From positions 1 to 36,139 of the forward strand of contig NZ_PPSM01000027.1 of NCBI RefSeq assembly GCF_002916655.1: DNA of 36,139 bases. Direction: 5' to 3'. This stretch comes from Novosphingobium sp. HII-3 (GTDB lineage: Bacteria; Pseudomonadota; Alphaproteobacteria; Sphingomonadales; Sphingomonadaceae). This document shows, piece after piece, positions 33,340-36,139 of the stretch. The notes beneath the pieces were generated by a model, which ran no database searches, had not been told where the DNA came from, and worked only from the letters and a program-made list of their open reading frames with translations. The stretch's first letter is position 1; every line of letters starts with the position of its first letter. The position numbers were made by a program, and so were the translations under genes.

Positions 33340-33624
33340 ATGGCTGCTCAGCCGATTAGCAGCGCGCCCACCGTTTGGGCCAGCGCCACCACCACCATCG
33401 ATGCCCTTCATCAACAGCTTGGTTCCGCGACCGGCGATCGCCGCGCGATTGAAGACCGGCTGACTGTCGCAGAGGACGAGCTGCTCGACCTGCACGCACC
33501 CGACATTGCAGGCGTCATCCGCAAGCTGGAAGTCCTGTGGGACGGCCAGCTTCACGCGCAGGACCGGATTTCCGGTCACAAGCTGACCCTTCTGGAAGAC
33601 CTGCAGCGCCTCGCTGCGGCCTGA
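33340..33624 (+). CDS. Small hypothetical protein, 94 aa
   Basis: 94 aa, mostly helical after a Ser/Thr/Ala-rich start: TTTIDALHQQLGSATGDRRAIEDRLTVAEDELLDL, then IAGVIRKLEVLWDGQL and KLTLLEDLQRLAAA. The pattern suggests a helical hairpin or short coiled coil. A strong ribosome site (AAGGAGA) precedes ATG 33340, the best in this part of the window, so it is expressed. Family unknown. The 150-bp gaps before and after make separate regulation possible. Confidence 0.65.
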   Translation: MAAQPISSAPTVWASATTTIDALHQQLGSATGDRRAIEDRLTVAEDELLDLHAPDIAGVIRKLEVLWDGQLHAQDRISGHKLTLLEDLQRLAAA

Positions 33625-33712
33625 CCCTACCCAAACAGACCCGTCAAACGACAGGACCGTGGCGCGCGATGCGTCACCGACGCCTGGTTGCGACCGCATG
33701 AAGGACATGAAG

Positions 33713-34153
33713 ATGAATCTGCCGAACTACCTGACCCACGAACTCGTCCGCCGTTTGAACCGCGAAGCGCCGAAGAAGGAAACCGAGAGCCTGCTGACGG
33801 CACTGGGCATCGCGCTCGACGAACCCGGCCCTGAACCCGACTTCGAGGAGATGGTCGAAGGGTACGACGGGGACTGCCAGACCGGATCGTTCCTCCTGGA
33901 GGGCACCCTGGATTTCATCGGACATAAGGTGCCGATGCATTTCCGCATCAACTACGCTGGCCCGGCTGACGAAAAGAACCCCTGGGACATGATCAAGGGG
34001 CCGTCGATGACGGTCGACGTTCTGACCTGGCCTGAAGGCACTCCGACGGCACCCGAGTGGGTGCCGGTTGGCGCAGGCATCCTGAGCGACAGCATGGTCG
34101 AGGACATCTGGCCCGCCATCTCCCTGCACGCGAGCCAGCAGGACCTCCGCTGA
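33713..34153 (+). CDS. Hypothetical acidic protein, 146 aa
   Basis: 146 aa, acidic, no signal peptide. A helical N-terminus (NYLTHELVRRLNREAPKKETESLLTALGIAL) is followed by a beta-rich part (GSFLLEGTLDFIGHKVPMHFRINYAG, MTVDVLTWPEGTPTAPEWVPVGAGILSD). I do not recognise a family. The start is set at ATG 33713 because AAGGA lies 7 nt upstream; in-frame ATGs at 33698 and 33707 and a GTG at 33659 fit the ribosome site less well. It lies between the helical protein gene and the excisionase-like gene, all on one strand. Confidence 0.65.
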   Translation: MNLPNYLTHELVRRLNREAPKKETESLLTALGIALDEPGPEPDFEEMVEGYDGDCQTGSFLLEGTLDFIGHKVPMHFRINYAGPADEKNPWDMIKGPSMTVDVLTWPEGTPTAPEWVPVGAGILSDSMVEDIWPAISLHASQQDLR

Positions 34154-34256
34154 GAACTATTTCAGCGTTAAGCCTGAACTGACGCCTTCAAGGTGTTTGC
34201 ACCGGCCCGTCTGCGTGCATATACGACCAGTCCTCACAACGAACCGGAGGATGAAA

Positions 34257-34436
34257 TTGCAGGAAATCCAGAACTACACGGTCACCGAAGCGCGTAACCG
34301 CCTCAGCATCGGCAAGACGAAATTCTACGAGCTGATGAACAGCGGCGAACTCCGCTACCTCACCATTGGCAGCGTACGCCGCATCCCGCATGCGGAACTC
34401 GCGCGCTTCCAGGAGGCCCGCCTCCACGCGGCGTAA
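34257..34436 (+). CDS. Excisionase-like small HTH protein
   Basis: 59 aa if started at TTG 34257. It has a MerR/excisionase-type winged helix: YTVTEARNRLSIGKTKFYELMNSGELRYLTIGSVRRIPHAELARF, the 'lt..EaA..L.vs...vy.li..GeL.a..iG...ri....l..f' pattern. GGAGG (34246-34250) ends directly at ATG 34251, too close for initiation; TTG 34257 is 6 nt further on and well spaced, so it is the likelier start. About 235 bp upstream of the integrase and on the same strand. It probably steers excision against integration by bending DNA at the island ends. Confidence 0.8.
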   Translation: MQEIQNYTVTEARNRLSIGKTKFYELMNSGELRYLTIGSVRRIPHAELARFQEARLHAA

Positions 34437-34671
34437 TCCGCGCCACGTCTTGATCTCGTTCTCGCTCTCAAATCTCCAAATCGTTGATCTCGCTGTTCGT
34501 GGCGAGGTGGGTCGGGCTGCAACGCCCCACACCACCTGCGCCAGTCGTCGGCAGCACCTCCACCCAGAACATACCTGATGGCAGGACAACGATGCTCCCT
34601 ACCGATACGACTATGCCGTGGCAGATCGCCACGTCCCCCCGCCTGTTCAGCCCCCTGATGGAAGGCTGACC

Positions 34672-35853
34672 GTGGCGCGCGAAACGAATATCCTCAACAC
34701 CACCAAGATCAACAGCCTGCAGGACCCGGGTCAGCACCACGACGGGGCCGGTCTGTACCTCGAAATCGCAAACTCGGGGGCGAAGCGGTGGACGTACATC
34801 TTCCGATTTGCAGGCAAGCGGCGCCAGAAGGGCTTCGGCTCGTTCCCCGATGTGAGCCTCAAGATGGCCCGCGACAAGCGCCGGGAAGCCGAAGCGATGG
34901 TCCGCCAGGGCATCAACCCCATCGAGGCCTATCGCCCCGTCGCGAAGCCTGACCGGGCAGCGACGTTCGGCGCTGTCGCTCTGGACTACATCGCCAGTCA
35001 GGAGCCGGGGTGGAAGAACGCCAAGCACCGACAGCAGTGGCCGAACACCCTGCGCACTTACGCGAAGGCGATCTGGGACACCCCCGTCAACACCATTGGA
35101 GTTGCCGACGTGCAGAATATCCTGAAGCCGATCTGGCATAAGAAGACCGAAACCGCGAAGCGCGTGCGTGGACGGATTGAAAAGGTGCTCGGCGCCGCCA
35201 CCGTTCTCGGGCTGCGCTCGGGTCACAACCCGGCTGCATGGCATGGGAATCTCGAGCACCTGCTGGGCAAGCAGCGCAAGGGACCGAAGCGCCATCAGCC
35301 TGCTATGCCTTATACGGCAGCCCCCTCGTTTCTCGCCGACCTGAAGGAGCAGGACGGTCTTGCCGCACGCGCGCTGGAACTTTTGATCCACACCGCCACG
35401 CGCACTTCGGAAGTGCTCAATGCCCGTTGGAGCGAGTTCGACCTTGAAAGGCGCATTTGGGTCATTCCTGCGGAGCGCATGAAGGCCGGAAAGGAGCATC
35501 GCGTGCCGTTGACTCCGCAGGCCATGGAACTGCTCAGGGGCCTTGCCGGGCACCGGACCTTCCTTTTCCCTGGGCAGTCTAACAGCAAGCCGCTCTCCAA
35601 CATGGCCATGCTGATGTTGCTGCGCAGGATGGAGGTTGACGACGTCACGGTTCATGGCTTCCGCTCGACGTTCCGCGACTGGGTCGGTGAATGTACCAAT
35701 GAACCGCGCGAGATTGCCGAGATGGCGCTGGCGCACGAAGTCGGCAGCGAAGTGGAACGCGCCTACCGCCGAGGTGATGCCCTCGACAAGCGCCGCAAGC
35801 TGATGGAGCGATGGTCCAATTACCTGACTGGCCAGAAGTCGACAGCTGACTGA
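34672..35853 (+). CDS. Tyrosine-family site-specific integrase of the island
   Basis: 393 aa from GTG 34672 (behind GGAAGG). The N-terminal DUF4102-type arm-binding domain (NILNTTKINSLQDPG, GLYLEIANSGAKRWTYIFRF) precedes a SAM-like core-binding domain (about 95-190) and the catalytic domain with Arg244 (TATRTSEVL), Lys271, His328 and Arg331 (HGFRST), His355 (ALAHEVG) and nucleophile Tyr365 (RAYRRGD). All are intact, so recombination activity is expected. P4-type integrases of this group commonly use tRNA 3' ends, in line with the 14-bp repeat. Its stop is 32 bp before the right arm-type motif. A 25-aa ORF (34592-34669) ends 2 nt before the GTG and contains its ribosome site, so it may be a coupled leader. 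Confidence 0.9.
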   Translation: MARETNILNTTKINSLQDPGQHHDGAGLYLEIANSGAKRWTYIFRFAGKRRQKGFGSFPDVSLKMARDKRREAEAMVRQGINPIEAYRPVAKPDRAATFGAVALDYIASQEPGWKNAKHRQQWPNTLRTYAKAIWDTPVNTIGVADVQNILKPIWHKKTETAKRVRGRIEKVLGAATVLGLRSGHNPAAWHGNLEHLLGKQRKGPKRHQPAMPYTAAPSFLADLKEQDGLAARALELLIHTATRTSEVLNARWSEFDLERRIWVIPAERMKAGKEHRVPLTPQAMELLRGLAGHRTFLFPGQSNSKPLSNMAMLMLLRRMEVDDVTVHGFRSTFRDWVGECTNEPREIAEMALAHEVGSEVERAYRRGDALDKRRKLMERWSNYLTGQKSTAD

Positions 35854-35878
35854 CCGCTCAGGTAGACCCGGCGCGTAT

Positions 35879-35927
35879 CGGGGGCGACCCTAAAACCGAC
35901 CCTAACAACAGGTCGTGGTTGCCCCCG
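35879..35927. terminator. Hairpin around the right arm-type motif, terminator-like
   Basis: CGGGGGC (35879-35885) pairs with GCCCCCG (35921-35927), extended by four further pairs, one of them G-T. The loop holds the arm-type motif. It may stop integrase transcripts or isolate the end of the island. Confidence 0.35.
35886..35905 (+). repeat. Tandem arm-type motif, right end
   Basis: Twenty bases identical to 9571-9590 and in the same orientation: GACCCTAA occurs twice with a 12-bp period. It lies 115 bp inside the right core. Together with the left copy it gives the P and P' arms of the presumed circular attP. Confidence 0.65.
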
Positions 35928-35997
35928 GTCAACGCCGAATACGGGCAAACGCAAATCAGGCCTAAGCGCCTAATAATAAACGATTATGTGAGGTGTA

Positions 35998-36017
35998 ACC
36001 CGCAGTATTCTGCGGGT
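35998..36017. other. Strong hairpin beside the right core
   Basis: A perfect 8-bp stem, ACCCGCAG / CTGCGGGT, with a TATT loop, ending 3 bp before the right attachment core. It is not followed by a T-run on either strand. It may be an accessory protein site or a terminator guarding the end. Confidence 0.45.
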
Positions 36018-36020
36018 AAG

Positions 36021-36034
36021 TGGCGGAGAGGGTG
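36021..36034. other. Right attachment site core (attR), tRNA-Ser 3'-end like
   Basis: The 14-bp core is the same as at 9494-9507. A minus-strand tRNA-Ser would continue to the right with a T-arm (reverse of GGTTCGAA); bases 36035-36139 do not, so no intact tRNA adjoins. Nothing else is recognisable in those last 105 bp. Confidence 0.65.
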
Positions 36035-36139
36035 GCAGCCACACTAAGCCTCCAACCGATTGCAGACAACCGATAATTTTCACGCGATCTACGACGATAC
36101 CACGTTCAATACCATGTTTGGAAATTCTGCCCTTGTGGA

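Larger units (their letters stand above)
9494..36034. mobile_element. Integrated genomic island with type III R-M and Hhe-like defence cargo
   Basis: Limits are set by a 14-bp direct repeat, TGGCGGAGAGGGTG, at 9494-9507 and 36021-36034. Its reverse complement is the typical 3' end of a tRNA-Ser gene (acceptor strand, G discriminator, CCA). Inside each end are tandem GACCCTAA motifs. A tyrosine integrase (34672-35853) lies about 170 bp from the right end, with an excisionase-like gene before it. The cargo is a minus-strand defence array (9681-27862) and plus-strand genes (28203-34153). There are no conjugation or phage structural genes, so it is an integrative island that would need help to move. 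Neither end has a complete tRNA gene next to it; an intact target would be expected to the right, beyond another element. Confidence 0.7.

Noticed and set aside
34468..35736. 422-aa ORF antisense to the integrase
   Set aside because: A shadow of a high-G+C gene; the plus strand has all integrase catalytic residues, and the antisense product resembles no fold.
9494..36034. Island as prophage or conjugative element
   Set aside because: No capsid, tail, terminase, lysis, relaxase or type IV secretion genes among the ORFs.
36021..36139. Intact tRNA-Ser gene at the right end
   Set aside because: Only the 3' 14-15 bp match; there is no T-arm or anticodon arm in the following bases.
1..36139. CRISPR array, rRNA or riboswitch
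   Set aside because: No regularly spaced repeats, no rRNA-like stretch and no recognisable riboswitch core were seen by reading.

Overview
The window looks like a high-GC alphaproteobacterium, most likely a sphingomonad (Sphingomonadales). This rests on codon use, an HWE-family histidine kinase and the overall protein character; it is an inference, not a database match. Two blocks can be separated: ordinary-looking sequence from 1 to about 9493, and an integrated genomic island of about 26.5 kb from about 9494 to 36034.

Left block (1-9493). A thiamine-diphosphate enzyme of the pyruvate oxidase/acetolactate synthase family (208-1992) is followed by a small unknown gene on the minus strand. 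Next is a three-gene envelope cassette (2764-5281): an exported CsgG/LpoB-like protein, an exported M48 zinc metalloprotease and a small exported protein. Then comes a signalling operon (5677-9102): a two-domain KaiC-like ATPase, a single-domain response regulator and a PAS-GAF-HWE histidine kinase.

Island (about 9494-36034). Its limits are a 14-bp direct repeat that reads, on the minus strand, like the 3' end of a tRNA-Ser gene. Just inside each end lies a tandem copy of a GACCCTAA-type motif that looks like integrase arm-type sites. A tyrosine integrase with an excisionase-like gene sits at the right end. Most of the island is one minus-strand array of anti-phage type genes. In transcription order these are: a type III restriction (Res) subunit, a NYN nuclease, a DUF4268/PD-(D/E)xK-like protein, an unknown 286-aa protein, a type III methyltransferase (Mod), a second unrelated NYN protein, a RelE-like/UvrD helicase fusion, a 2032-aa DUF4011-helicase-Vsr-like protein resembling the Hhe defence protein, and a 75-aa partner ORF. 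Genes from the DUF4268 gene to the UvrD helicase overlap or lie 2 nt apart, so they probably act as one unit. This looks like an expanded type III restriction-modification system, possibly undescribed in this arrangement.

On the plus strand the island carries a second copy of the three-gene envelope cassette (28203-30720). It is collinear with the first copy without a net indel over 2518 bp, but it has diverged (first protein about 89% identical by hand count). After it come an O-methyltransferase with a divergent TetR regulator, an AT-rich segment bounded by inverted repeats, three small unknown genes, the excisionase-like gene and the integrase. No phage structural, conjugation, rRNA or complete tRNA genes, and no CRISPR array, were seen.
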